From Parelaphostrongylus tenuis (lineage: Eukaryota; Nematoda; Chromadorea; Rhabditida; Metastrongylidae), in the NCBI GenBank assembly GCA_019055375.1, contig JAHQIW010005918.1, positions 1 through 64,000 of the forward strand: 64,000 nt of DNA. Reading direction: 5' to 3'. The notes under the pieces are model-generated. The model saw only the letters and a list, made by a program, of their open reading frames with translations, did no database searches and was not told the origin of the DNA. The position numbers and the translations under genes are program-made. This document shows positions 25,101-40,100 of the stretch, in pieces (the stretch's first letter is position 1; the number at the start of each line of letters is the position of its first letter).

Positions 25101-28100
25101 TCACTAGCTGACAAAGTTTACTCTAAATACTACTTTGCTCCTCGTTATCTGATATAAAGCACCAAACTCCACGATTTGACTTGCACGACTTCTTCAAAGG
25201 CTGGCCGACTGAGCAAAAAATTTGGTGTTGTGTAAGTCACCGCCGCTCTTGAGAACTCTGGACCGCGAGGATCAAAAAGTTTTTCGCGGTACAAGTGAGT
25301 GGACAAACAACACCGGTGAGGTCGTAAGCTTGTTTTAGCGCTGCTATTTTGCACGAGAAACCAAACCCATCGGTGTCTGAAATATCAGTGAGGAACTATA
25401 ACTACATTACCACATCTTGAGGGAAGTACGTGGCCGAATGGTCGTGATGTTCGTGGCGGCGCGAAGCCTATCTCTACCTCCAGCGCTCTCCAGCACCCAC
25501 AACGAATTTCCATAGAACGCCACACCCAGGCTACTCGCTGCTGTAAGAAGACGTGCTTGAATCTTTATTTGTGACGTTTGTGAAGGAGATGAAGTTCTTC
25601 AAGCAAACGAGGAGACGAACTGATTGCTAGAAGTAGGATCCGCACAGTGGAATGAAGAGAAACGTGTCGATTTAAACTACTGAGAAGATAAATTCACATT
25701 TAATCGTGAAGCCCATAACAAATCCAATAACATCTGTAAACAACTGCTGCAAGGCAATAAAAATGAAGGAAATGCAGTAAACCGTCAAGCACGTAACGAA
25801 ATCTACCTATATAAGGAAGTAGTGCCAGATTTATATCATCCAAAAATATTTCGCCGAATGGATGATCTCCCTATATATATCACTTTTCAATCCAGAAACA
25901 AGTGGGCCAGCTACAGTGAAGAATTGAACCATTGAAAGAATTTGATCAAATGCCAAAAAGCGGAAAATGTCAGTAGCAAACTTTAAGTAGTTATTGATGA
26001 TTTCAGAGTGAATCTGTCAAAACGAAGAGTACTATTGGTACTAGAGTACATAAAAATAGAGGCAAAAAGCGTTAGATCTTGCAAATGCAACGTATCCTTA
26101 CAGTTAGCAGAGACCTTCTATTCGGACACGTAGGTTGCTTCGCCGGATCCGATGAACAGCACAACAGGATCGATTGATCGTTTACAGCACGAACACAAGA
26201 ATAGCTGTGCAAGTGTGTTTTTCAAAAGAGTAAGGACATCAAGCTGTTATACAGTAGTCTTACCCAGTTTCGCAGTCGGTTGATGAAAATAACGAGCACG
26301 GTTTGTAACCACTGGAATCCGGTTGTGGTCTGCCACCATTTGGACACACAGGAGGTGTCTGAAATTGGAACGAATTACATGACTAGTACAACAAAATGAC
26401 CATGGGGAACATCCATAGAGATTTCATTAATACATTTGAGACCACGTTGATTCTTCACTCGTGAGTGGTGTGATCGCCGTTTTGCGGGACTCCTTGCAGT
26501 GGCGATGTGGTTGCTTTTCAGAGAAAATTGGATTTTCATCGTCAATAGAGAAAATTTTGCGTCTAACAAAATATAGAATATGATTTGAGAAACTTCATCG
26601 AAGCTAATTTTAGTTGAACCAACGTCAACGCTTTCTCTAGAGCCTTGAAATTTCACAAGACTTCCTTTTTTCTTCTGATTAACCAGAAATTTGCCGTATG
26701 ATCATATTTTGGACTGCTATATTTTATATTTTTATCATTCATTTCTTATGAAAGGCAACAATCGACCTTCATACATTACCGCAAGCGGGTAAATAATCAA
26801 ACGGTCCTACATAAATATTTTTTAATTCGATAATCAAACGGTAGGATACAAATCATCTTGTTTTCTCCAAATAATCTCCAGGTGGCCCCATGCAGATAAT
26901 TGTGGCTGCCCACCAGTAAGCTAAAGAACTCCTAGCTCGCCATTTGCTACCGATGAATGTCCTCCGAACATCTCTTCTACGAAGTTCGTTTTCATTATCA
27001 CAGCTTTTATCACTTCATAGCAGTAATTTCAGCTGTTTACTTCATTTGCAGATACTGGTAGTGGTAGAAGTGCTGCCTTCCATGCATAGGCCCTCCTGAT
27101 TTTTATGAATCATTTACACTTCATCTATGTGAAGAGAAGTCCGACAGTTTTGCGCTGCAAAACAAGTGTGATCAAAAAGCCATAGTCGCCTAGGAGAAGT
27201 TATAATTAGTGCCTATTTCCTACTTACTCATTGCTTCGACATACTAAAGCCTATCCATAGTTCAGTTCTACATATACTGCTCTTGCAAGTAAATCAAATG
27301 CTAGCACATCGGCGAATCCACATTTTACCAGATGTGTAGCCGATGATGTTATAGGGAATAAAAATGCAATGTGCATACTAGTTGTTTGTTTATTTATTCA
27401 CATGACCCGTCATCACAATCTTTTATTGTGCGAATTTCAAGACTTTTAATATCCGATTCGCCTTCCGTCTTCTTCATGAATGACGTAGAACACTGATTGC
27501 GCATGCTTCGTTGCAATCTCGAAGATAGCCTGGCTGTTCCGTTACATGAGGTGTTGATGTTGACTGCCGGAGAGAGTTGGGGATGAAATCCGGTCCCACG
27601 CGCTCCAAACATAGCAACTAGTCGGCCACGGCTCTCCCACTGTGTATATTACTCAAATTATCATGAGAAGTTGTTACCAAAAGTAAGCAAGATGGTTCAG
27701 CTCGTTGCAGATATCATAAAGCTGCTGGTCTTACAAATTGGGAGCAGGATGTATGTGTAAATACTTTAAGTAAAGGTTGTTAACATAAAGAAAAATATAA
27801 AATTGATATGTGCATCTTGTTCAGATACGTATTCCATCTTGTTCAAAAGTCCATCATTCAGTATTCACTGTTCTCAGTGGTCCACCTTTGGAAGTGCCAG
27901 GCTGGGGAAATTAAAAGTCGATTTGACCTTACGAAGAAGAGAGAACTCTCAAATGTCCAGCCAATATTTACTGATTGTGCTCAATCTTATCAAGGAAACA
28001 CTGATAAAATTATAGTGGGTTGGTCTCCAAATACGGTGTCGTCACCCAGAATTCTAGTCTGCTCTTTGATGAGAAGTGGGCAAATGTTCAAGATAACGTG

Positions 28101-31100
28101 AAACTCAGATGTATGAGACCAATCGACACTACAATGTGTACATGCCCGATGTTTGGGAGATGATCGTTAAGACACATATCTATGGCGATCAGAAAAATGA
28201 TCAGTGGAAAAATACGGTCTTACTCTCACATGAAAGGCGACAGGAATGCGCATTGAGGGTTGGGAATATGTCTTTTCTTTTTCTTATTGCTCTCCTGTGG
28301 TGCCGTTTTTCTCAAGAAATACGGAATGTTAATACCCATGGGCGTTGTACTCACTAAAAATACCCTTCAAAACTTTTAAACGATATTCTTACGATCACTG
28401 TGACAATAAAAAGCCTCTGTCACGTAAACTTTACCACTCAACTGCCAACAAAAGCCGCTGTATTGAAAAAATGGCCATTTACCTTGGAAGCGGAGCAAAC
28501 AATTTTCTGTTTTGTATTACCAAGAAAGTTTTTGAAGAAACCAAAGAAATTTAAATTTCTTAGCCTATCCAGCAACCGTATAAATAAGGGTAATTGAGCC
28601 GTTGGCTGTTAATATTTCTAAGTAAAAGAAAGATGGAGCCAAAATTGGAGATATTTGGCTCTCTAGAGAATACTCCACAATCTGGCGAATGAGAATTCTA
28701 TAAGGCCTTATTCTGGCTACATACTAAAAAACTTCATATAAGCTTTGATTAAAAGTCGAGTAATACGCAAAGAAATTTTTTTGAGCTACAATCTTACAAA
28801 TCATCGAAAAATGTGCAATAAGAATCGGAATTGGATTTTTATCTTAGGGATGTAGCTTTTGTTTTGAAATGCAAGCATTTTCAGCACATATTAGCACTTT
28901 TTCAGCAAAATTAAGTTTACAGGAACTCATTCAATAATTTTTGCATTGGAATAATAGTAAAATCTTTCTGGAATTAAAATTTTACTGTAAAAGTAGCAAA
29001 AAACCCGCGATGAAGTCTAAACAGTGGGCTACCACTCCGAAGACAAAATGTAGTCTTCTTGGCGTTAGTAGAATGAAAAACGGTAGCTTTTACAAAAACC
29101 AAGCTAAGTGCTAAAATCCGTGTCTTTCACGCCTCCACATCATTATAAATCATGAGTAAAAGCGGAAAAAAATGTTCACTAACAGTTGAAAATGTGTTAC
29201 TTTTTGGTGCGATATGTTGTTCTCGTTGAAATACAGGAATGTTTCGAACACAGAGGCGTTTTGTCTCTCAAAAGAACCCCTAACGGATGTTTCTTCTGTC
29301 ATTTCTAATCATACAGTTACGGTAGAGCCTTCTCAACTTTTGAGTCTACCAAAGAACCAGATTTTTATTGAGGGAAAGCGCCAATAGATTTAGTTGTCAT
29401 GTTGAGTGCATAAGAAATCGTGCATTCACTTCTGAACGTGTTAGAAGAGTAGTCACGAAAACAAAAACGAGGTACTAAAGATCTTACCTGTGCTGCAACG
29501 AAAGTACAGCATATGAAGATAGTAGGCAGGTTAGAGGCTGACAGGCATAGAGCACTAAAAAATTTCCTCACTTGTCTTTTGGAATCAAAATGTTTTTAGA
29601 AAGTATTTTCAAGATATCACTTGGATAACTCAAAGCCGTTCGTGACGGTAATAGAGATCGCTACGCGCAAAGAAAACTCCTGGCGGCGCCCTATTTTCGT
29701 CATTAATCTAGGCCTTTTTCTCCGCTTTGAAAGTTTTCACGTGTTATGTCTTAGCAACACATTAGGATTTACTTTACACGCTCATATGCTTTTGGAGCAT
29801 ATATGATTCTTATGTGTAAGGAAAAGAGCTTATAAAAACTAAGTTTCGTACCAGAATCTTCGAGAATTGAGTTGTCGATTGACAACAGAACAGTCCAGGA
29901 AAAGCCATTATTAGGTCCCAGCCAGGCCAAAAAAACCGTTGTGAAACGCAATTTCTTTCTATTTTTGCTATAACGTAATAAGAAGGCCTTCTCGGAAAAT
30001 CAAACACATTGTTCGGATAGCCAAGATTCAATACTTCATACAATTGTTGAAATTCCATGAGAAAGCTTTTGTATAACGAGCTTTGAATACATGCCGCCTT
30101 GGACAAGTTACAATACGTCATGCTCTCAAATCTTTTGTTTCGCTTTCACTACGTGCCAACTGGTTATCACCGACTATGCTGGTTTATTTCTATTCTGCGT
30201 CGCTACTTCTTACCTTCTATTTCTTCTTTTTCTTGCTTTGTATTCAGTTTTATTTGAATATCTAAGAAATTTTTTGTTAAAATTACAACAGAAATGTTTG
30301 TTAGTTTTTAGCATTTGTAGTTGAACGCCCTGGCTTACTTGAATGGGCAGTCACCTCGTCTACCCGGTTGTGAGCAGAACTGGTTTGTGCCACGAGCGGT
30401 GAGCACCGGTTGTTGGAAGGCTAGTGGACAAGTGTACTGCTGCGTTTGAGCCAAGCCTAGGCTCACTGAATAGCACCACCAACTATTCCGCCGAAATGGC
30501 TGGCACGAAAAGCTAAAAATTTCGACAGAAAAGCCATCATTGACTACGGTTGACATTACGTCTTTAATTTTATAGGATTATTTTAGATTTTTTTTTTGCT
30601 AAAGATAACGCAAAACTGCGTTAACGGTGATTTTATTGCAGTAAAGGGAGAGTTTTCAACTAGCTCATACCGCTTCTGTTATAACAAACCACGCTCTTGC
30701 TGAATCAAATTCGACGTAATTTTCAGATGAATTGCTGAGAGCCTGCCGAGTCTTTGCAGTTTGTTGTTAGTTTAGGGATATCGTGAAAGATTCTTTTCCA
30801 GCTAATAAATGCCGTTTCTCCTGAATCTTTCTTTTAATAGGCTTTCTCATAAGTTTTGGTACCAGACCAACAAGCACCAAATTTATTAGCCAGAAGTGAT
30901 TGAAATTGCTTCTTGATAATAAATTCCGATTTAGTTGGGTTTGTTGTCCGCCGGAGAGACGATCAACGTCAAGCGCTAGTGTGAGCACGTAGATCGCTGC
31001 AATCGAGCCCTGTCAAGTCAACATTGCCGCGATCTTACCCTGCATCAAAACAACGTAAGGTCGCCAAATTGACAACGAGGAAGTTGACCGAAATGAACTG

Positions 31101-34100
31101 GAAGTTGCTGGATTGTCCGCTGTGCAGTTGACTTGTCGCCGTCTGAGTATCACCTTTTCCGGTCGTTGGAGCACTTCCAGAGCGAGAAGACGCTCCGAGA
31201 CATCGATCATTTGCGTTTAGGGTATTGAATCCAAAGATGACGAGTTCTGTGTGTGCGATATTAATCTGTTGCCTGAGAAATGGCGGAATTACTTCCAGTT
31301 AATAAATTTGATGATCTGAAGATTTGGTTTATTGATCCAGTGCCAAAGCTTATGGGAAGATCGAATATTTTCTGTTTACCGTCTCTTCACAGGTGGAGTG
31401 TAATGAGGTGTCGTTGCCAGTGCAGGCTGAATGGCATGTCTATTTCACAAAGCTATGAAAGAGTCTGACATTTTTATTCAGGCAGTGAATTCTAGGATTC
31501 ACCGTGAGACGGCTTTCAAAACTCTACAGACGTAAAGCTTACCCAACTAGCTGTAGCCAATCGAGCGAAAATCCTTGTTGGACCTGCACGTTTCCTCTTA
31601 GCGCGCTGAGATGACTCAACTATTTTGTGTCAGTAATCACATATCTAAGGAGGCTAAGTGATATGCAAAACCTGAACCTCATTTGTGATTTGAACCAACG
31701 TTTACTTACGCCAGGCGTGCGTGGTACCTTTACATCACTGTGGCCAGCGCTTCGCTACTACTCTTTTTTCGATTAAGGCAGCGCGGCTGCCAACAAATCT
31801 TCCAGATTACTATGTGCTGGATTGAGAGCAAAAAAGACTTCCGATCTATATTGAAGGATCGCCCTCAAAAAGCTGGTAGACTACTCCGTGAAATAATTCG
31901 TATAATTTGTGTTTTGATGTACGCAGAGGAAAAAAAAACAAATACCTCAAGAACACGATGAGTAAGGAGGAGAGGAACATCAAATGCTCGTCATTGTACG
32001 AACTTTGTCCATTTAAAATCGCCGAACATCTTCTAAGCAAATATCGTAACGGTTTTTGCACTCGTTCAATGATTTTACACGACACGAAGCAGATACTAGC
32101 AAACAAAAAATTCTTGAATGATCAAAAAATAATCAGTTGAAAAAAAAAGCAAGTTCAAGTATTCAAGAATCAATTTTGATTTCTAGTCTGCATTTAGGAA
32201 CGCCACCGTTGCCAATTTGGGAACTCAAACTGTAACAACCGACTGAGGTTAAGATTAAAAAGGAAACTTCTTTGATTTCCTTCAATTCTACTGGTAGTAA
32301 ACTAGACTAGCAGTTGGGAGTCAAAGTATGTTCACTATAAACTTTTCTTAGAAATATGTGCAGTCTTTCTGCAATAACAGAGACTATGAAGTTTTATATT
32401 TTTGAGTCTATATGTTTTTGATTGTGTATTTATGAAAATAAGGTCTTCCACATACAGAAAACGCTTACAGCTATAATAAAAAAATCTAACATGAATTGTA
32501 CTGTAGAATTAAAGTGTAAAATTGTCTACTAAATCTTCCAAAAACTGTCTCTTAAGTTGGAAAGGAGAACATACTCTGTTATATGAGAAATAGTAGGAAT
32601 AGTGATGATGAAAAAGTTATAGCCGTTTACTGGACGCATGGCGTTTAAGGCGGCCTGCACGACGAGCCAGCATGTTTGTCTAAGAGTGGACGAACCTTAA
32701 GCCTGCTTTCGTCTTGACATAAACAGTACAATTGAGTGACAGTGAACTGTTCGACCTCCTCCTAATTACGTCTGTAGATTTTCCCTAATGTCTTAGCAGG
32801 CGTATATTTTCTGTATGGAAGAAGTTCTTATAAGCACAAAAAGCTTAAAACTGCTTTATTCTAGGGTATGACATCGCTCTTTTCCGAAAATTTTCCAGGA
32901 CCGATAGTAATGTCACCATGATACTGCTCATCGAAAGCACGATGCTGTTTCGCTTGCATCCGCATCACCGAACTCTCTCCTCTGAGGATTGGAAGATTGG
33001 TGCAAGAGCTATCTGGAGACAAACTAGTTTCTGTAATAAGACTGAATAGGCTCTAATCCGGTTGCTCCAATACTTCATGCAGAATGGATGGAAGATTGGA
33101 GTGATTTTTTTCATATATTTGACATTGACTTTCACCTTATACCACTGCCTTGAATTTTATCCAAAAATCAGACCATTTATTTTACGGAAGAATTACGGAA
33201 GTTAAACAATCCCATTGAAAATTTGCTTCAAATTTCATGAACCAGTCAGTTGCAGCAGATTTCTGTTTGAAGAGAGTCTTTTTTATTTCCGTATAGAATT
33301 TCCTTGAATAGTGCTATCTTTAAGATATCGAGTCAAAACAGTTACTTCAAACGGTGACACCTCAAGCCTAATATAAGTTTGGGAAGTTGTTTATCATTCG
33401 TTGTTGTTTTTCGACTACTTCGTTGCTTTTTCCATCGCAACGCAACTAGTCTAGTTATCAAATTCATGTGATAGTCATTTATGGACTAATTCCAGAAATA
33501 AAAGATTTATTCTATTGGATTTTAGCAAAAAAGAGCTGTAATATCAATATAAATTAAGCAATCTCTTGCTTATTATCTAACATGAACGACGTTTCTTTTC
33601 GACTCCTTTTACTCGGTACACAGCATAGAAATCGTTGCTGAACAGCATCTGAACGCAGACATGATGAAAATCCAGGACAGGACGAGTACTGATGGGACGG
33701 AGTGCAGTACTGAAACTAGTCGGTTAAACTTTTGACTTTGTGAAGTCTTATAACTTCCATAATGTGGCCTTTAGAATTAATATTACATCGTTGATGCAGA
33801 ACGCAGTATGGTGGTGCTACAAATTTCTACACTAGTATGTGGTTCCTGGGGCAATAATCAAAACGTCGACGCAAGAAAACCTCTGAGGCCTTCTAGGTAA
33901 ACTCTGAAAGTCCGGGCATGAATCGAAGGAGCGAGTGGACACAATAAATGATATGCCGCCTTATCTCAAATTCATTATCTAGTTTGTAAGGTTCATTCCA
34001 CACATTGTGTCAGAACACACTGGTGACCTCTCCCACTTAAGTAGCTGGACGGTAGGCTTGATTATATTAGCTAAACTTATAAATTAATTCTGTATTAGAT

Positions 34101-37100
34101 TTCCTCTACAACTATCCAATGTATCCTTTCATTATTATTTGAGCCAACATGTCATGTGGTCTGGTAAAGGCTCTTGTACAGCCCGAGACACGTGTTTCGT
34201 CCTTACAGACTCATCAGCCGGGCAGAACCCGTCGTCTGTCGATCTTTTCATAGTCAGTTCTCTTGGGAGCGTCACACTCCTCATATATAGTTATCGACGA
34301 CCTACGTTTTACACTCTATGCCAGGTGTCTATGTCATTCACCTAACACAGAGTGTTTTCGCACTCGATTGCTAGCTGGCTGGTATTTTATCATATTATAC
34401 CTTTCCTTCGAGTGCTTTATTAAGACCACGCTCAAATTTCAATAGATCCTTTCATTATTATTTGAGCCAACATGTCATGTGGTCTGGTAAAGGCTCTTGT
34501 AATAATAAAATAATAAAAAATAAAAAAAATAATAATGAAAGGATCTATTGAAATTTGAGCGTGGTCTTAACAAAGCACTCGAAGGAAAGGTATAATATGA
34601 TAAAATACCAGCCAGCTAGCAATCGAGTGCGAAAACACTCTGTGTTAGGTGAATGACATAGACACCTGGCATAGAGTGTAAAACGTAGGTCGTCGATAAC
34701 TATATATGAGGAGTGTGACGCTCCCAAGAGAACTGACTATGAAAAGATCGACAGACGACGGGTTCTGCCGGCTGATGAGTCTGTAAGGACGAAACACGTG
34801 TCTCGGGCTGTACAAGAGCCTTTACCAGACCACATGACATGTTGGCTCAAATAATAATGAAAGGATCTATTGAAATTTGAGCGTGGTCTTAATAAAGCAC
34901 TCGAAGGAAAGGTATACTATCCAATGTATTAACAAATAATTATATGTGGTATGATGCAGTAGGGCGCCGTGACCGAGCGGTTGTGATGCTCGTCGCGGCG
35001 CGTGGAGCCGAGCTCCACTTCCCAAATCTCTTCGACAGTCAACGACAGTGCCGTATGGAGCACCACAGTTGGGCTATACTTAAGAGTGCTAGGAGACTCG
35101 CTCAGTAATAAGACGATACAACGAATTGAATGCTAGAAGTACTGAGATCTGCACAGTGAAAGAAAAAACACTTGAAGACGGATCAATAAAGTGTCCAAAG
35201 TGGTATGATACAGTACGTATCGACTCTGACGAAGGCAAAATCGTCGAAGCGTTAACCATCGATTTCGCAGGAAAAAATACCAACCGCATGCAAGTCAAAA
35301 AATATTCATCCATAGTTCTTGAGGATGTTATTAGCCATGTTTTCAAAGTTTGGTTACAAATTCATCCGTGGTAACAGTTCGGCAGAGAACGATTTTTTTC
35401 TGACGAAAGTCTACCATTCTTCAGCGCTCAATCCCTATGACAAAGGGCGAGTAGCCGAGAAAACAGTACTGATGGTGGCGAAGCCGCCGAAAGGTGCGTC
35501 TGTTGGTAATGGGAGAGTCGTAAGAAGCAAGCCTTATTGCTGTTTTTCATGTCTGAGGTATATGTTCTAGATATTAATTTTCGGTCATTGTCCTGTTCTA
35601 GATACACAAATAATTGAACGCTCAAGTTAATCTATCCGAAACCGGCTACATCACCAAATGATAACGAAAGTCAAATGATAAAACATACTGTTTCTTGACC
35701 TCGCCTCTCACTCATCGAGTGAAAAAAGAGTCTTGTGAAAAATATGTTCCAAAGAATCATTACTGTGTTTTTAGAGCGAAAGCTGAAGGAAGCGTCTATG
35801 AAACTGGTGCGGCAAATAGCCGTTTTTCAATGGCTGCGGGATTGTAGCCCTCATAATAGATCTTCCAAGTCGAACACCATATAGGTAAATGTAACGTGAG
35901 CGACCACACAATCTAGGTGAACACGATGCAGACAGAACTAGGTATGCAGGAAAAGGTGATTTTTCAAGGAGTAAAGGTATTGCCTTTTTAGAGTGCTTAT
36001 AGCCATAATGAATGATGGATAAAAGGAGCGGTGTGATCGAATTTGGAGGATGCGCGAGCACAATGATTTGCAATTGCGACCAATGTATTGATTGGTGTAT
36101 CCATCCTTGTAGTCAAGCTTGATACTAATTTGTAAATCCCGGATGAATGAAGGGCTTGGTCACTTCAAGCGCTGAAGCTCAACATGATCGACTTTTGTGT
36201 CAGCACACCGCTAACACAGCATACCTCCATGAATGTGCTATTAAAAAAAGCGCAAATATTTTTTTCAAGTCTGTTTTAGTAGTAATCAAGATTTAAAAAA
36301 TTCTCAGTGGTTGCTCAGATGACTCACTATGATCATGTTATCGCTTGGTATCCAGCCAACAGGGCAGGGATTCAGCACTTTCTGACGAATGATCACCGAT
36401 TCACAGCAGATATTCACATTCGGAATGTTACTAAATCAATGATGAGTTTGAAAAACCTTTGTTTAATATGGCGTCAAATTTTACAAACACCTAATTTAGA
36501 GAGAAAACTGATATCAATAAATTTCTATGCTTAGTAATATCCCAAACGTATGTGAAAAAACTCAAGAGACTTTCAAAGGCAGCTCTTTGCACTGCACTAT
36601 CAGATTCCTCTTTAAACTGAAAACTAGACATTTTTTATAAGCTCCTTAATTTCTATTTCATTCAATTAGATTATAAAATTGCACTTGTTCTTCATAATTT
36701 CGCTCAAATCCATCATAATAATGCTACCTGGGCATACATTGCGCTGTCCCACATGTCCATGGTTCATTTAAAGAACATTTTTGTGGAAATCTTGAGCTCG
36801 GATAAGGTATAGAATAGCCTGGGCAGGTATATTCAATCTGCAACACTAATAGCTCTCTACCGGATTCCTATTAGTTATCTGGGGACAAATGATATTCGAG
36901 CCCAATCAATGGACAAGAACTTTTTATAGGAGTTTTAGCAATCAATTAAAAGCTTAAATCTTTGGCTAGCGCAATAAGTAGCCGTTTTCTGAAGAAAGCT
37001 TTTTATAACACCGTAAAATTTGAAACAAATTTATGTTTTACATCGGCGGTGCAATCCAACCACTTCTTCGTTAGAAGCACGAAAAGCACATGAATGTGTA

Positions 37101-40100
37101 GAGGAAATTTTGTAGCATCAGATTCAGACACTTAATCTAGAACATCTTTCAAAGCGGAGAAGCGATTCCTAGCTGCATAGCGAAAATTGCGCGTTTATGA
37201 TACCCACCAAAGCACCATTCGATCAATAGCCGTATCAAAACGGTCACATCTGTCCTTGCCCCGCCCCCTGCCCGTAGATTAGCCAAAAAAATTCTCCTGT
37301 TGTACTGTAGAGAAACGATTTTTTTCAAAATATAAGCACAGCGTTGAAATCGTTAAATCCTACCCTATCAAGTTATTACTAATAGTCTGAAGAAAGAGCT
37401 CTGTCTTGCGAGAAAAACGCGTGTGTGAAACACAAATATTTGCCTCCCTTGAAGCGACATAAAGAGCGTTTTCAGAAAAGCTAGAGGTTAAAACTTTGAT
37501 TGATCGCTAGCACTCCTATGAATATATTCCTAAGAGAATTGAGTGGTGAGCAAAAACCGGCATGAGTGGTCGGGCAAATGTGCCTTTGTGGTGTAGTGGT
37601 AGAGCACGTGTGCCTGGATAGGATGAAACGCGGGTTCGATTTTCGCCTGAGGTTGGGCTTTCGCTCATCACTCATCTCTCTTAGGAATAGATGAAGCATC
37701 ATAACACTGCGAAAAGGGCAGTAAAGATAATAAAAATTGGATTAATACTTCTAATGAATAGCTCCATTCCAGCAAATGGGGTGGGATGTTCATTGTCCCC
37801 GGATAACCGAAAAGAACCCTGTACTAGATCAAAACAGCGCAGTGATTGAGACCACATAAGAACAAGTTTTGGTTGCGTAAAAATTTGAAAATAAAGTAGT
37901 AAAAAAACCTGTTCACAACAGAGTTGCTGAGAAAAAGTGCTAGTATCCATACATTCAGACCCGAATGGACAAGTGCTACCGTAACGAGACGAGCAAACAG
38001 TTAATCTTCCTAGTAATTTAACAGGAATTAACAATTAGCTGCATATTTGTTGAAATACAATTAAAAACCAATAAAATCTTAGTTTTTAACGTTAAAAAAT
38101 TGTCTCGATGTGCAAATAACGAAAAAGGTTTTGTAAGGTGAAATAGAAATGACAAACGGTGAGAAAGCTGCCACTACTTGTTGCTAATGTTCAATAGAAA
38201 CTGTCTTTCCTGACAGCTTACCATCATTTCAGTTCTTTTTGATTTTACCTTTATTTTTGCTTTTCCTTAAGAAAAAATATTCCATAAGTTACCAAATGAG
38301 TCTCGTGCAGGTTTGTGATCGATCGGACAAGCACCAGGTTTGCCACAGCAGATGTTATTCTCACTACAATGGTAGCCAGTCGGACAGTCCTAAGATTAAG
38401 TGTACATTTTTCATGAACGTTCGCTGTGTGAAGCAACTTTCCAACAAAGTCTCATAGTTTCCTCTCATCATTCACGTTTGTACAAAATTTATAACGATAG
38501 TACCACGTTTAGCTTGCACGATTTCGGCTCCTCGCTGGATTGCGTTAAGAGTGGAACTTGGCCTGTTGGACAGAGATCTATAAAAAGATGATGCAGTGTT
38601 TTTCTTCCTTATATTTGCAAAAAGTGAATTGTCAAAAGGCAGTTAAACGGCAATAAAAAGGTTATCTGTCGGCTGTTTGTTATCAACTACTTCTTATGGC
38701 TTGTAATAGTGTTACACCTTTTTTTTTAACCACCATCTCATTTGTTACTTCACGAGTGTTTTATCTCAGCGGCTGTCAAATTATCATGTCAATTAGAATC
38801 TTTGATTCTAATATCGTAAAGAGAAAGAGGTCTTCAACGAGCTTATCATGCCGCAGAGAAAACCTATCTGTTTAGTAGTTGAAGAATCGAAAAGCAACTA
38901 ACAGAAATATTTATCAAATGCTCTGTTTTTGCTCGATGTGTGGATCTCTGTACTTCCCCCAATCCAGTCGCTGTCATCGATAAATCATACATTGCAGGCC
39001 CTTAGCAGCGGCCTATGGTCCCTGTTCTTCTTTTCACAGGCATGTTAATACTGAGGCTCTTTATGCGATGCCAAAGTAGCTGCCGTGTCTAGCTCCAGGA
39101 CCATCGTCATTCAAGCAACGGCTCATGTTTATGGCGTAGGCATGGTCTCGCAAAGATTTTGACGTACCGATTCGCAACAAATCAGGAAGAATCAGATGAC
39201 AACCTCTATGCATCTGCTTTTCTTAATCAACGAAATCTACAGGCGGTGAGTGAAAAATTGATGAGTTCATTTATTTAACCAAGTTGGTCTCTAATCTGAG
39301 ACGATACGATGAGACATTTAAGAGACTGGCATCCAGAGACTTAAGCACCATAGGAGCTACTGAAAACAGATGCACAGCAGGATTTTGAAGTAACGATCCG
39401 AAAAATGTCTTGAATCACTGTATCACTTTTTCTACCCAAAATTTTATCTTCAAAGAAAAGTAATCAATATACACTTTCATGTTTCGATGAGGCTGGAGCA
39501 AAGCTTTTTTTGCAGAGTATTGATTGAGGATCTTGAAAGCTCAAATCGAAATATTTTTCTTTGATCGAAAGAAGAGTGAGAGTGGAGCGTAAAGTGGGAA
39601 TGGGCGTCAGTAGTGCAACGGATCAAAGCACGCGCTCCCGGATAGAGTAAGATGTGGGTTATAGTCCTGCCTGAAGCAAACAATTTTGCGCACCCACTCT
39701 ACATCAGTGAGTAGATCTTGAAATTTTCTTTCTCAAATACCCGAACTTTGCTACCCACTTCAGTGTTGGGGTCTTGTTTTCTGAAGGTTCATTGAGGAAT
39801 GGCGGTGATAGAAATGATCCTGCTTTTTCTTGACCACTCCTCTTATGCTCTCCTATCTTAGTTTTTTCCCAATGTCTGTCTTGATGGTCGTGTAAACTGG
39901 ATGCGACCTTGTTGAAGGATATCTGAGAAATGAATTGAAAGCGGAGAGAAACTTGGGTACAAATCTAACAACCAAGAAGCCTTTTTAGGTTGAGCAATAC
40001 CTTCTCACACAGTAACCCTTGAATAGATCGTAATATTACGTTACGTGGGCAATTACTCAAAATAAGTTGATCAGTAATATCAGTATTCCAAAGTGCACTG

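Larger units (their letters stand above)
34125..34915. mobile_element. Head-to-head hammerhead-ribozyme mini-element, intact insertion (family 2)
   Basis: 791 bp, nearly a perfect inverted repeat. The left unit (minus orientation) and the right unit (plus orientation) meet in an A/T-rich centre near 34500-34530. Each unit also has terminal direct redundancy: the stretch CCTTTCATTATTATTTGAGC at 34125 recurs at 34446, and the complement is likewise doubled on the right. The repeated segment stops about nine bases from the ribozyme cleavage site. It carries no protein; small frames inside are mirror images of each other and incidental. Inserted in intron 11. Near-identity of the arms suggests a recent insertion. 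Confidence 0.85.

Noticed and set aside
34139..34727. Mirror-image reading frames [12 protein letters not shown] on both strands
   Set aside because: They are produced by the inverted repeat of a non-coding ribozyme element.
35126..35374. Plus frame [15 protein letters not shown] as a transposase or gene exon
   Set aside because: No recognised motif, begins within a SINE, and there is no splice or neighbour support.
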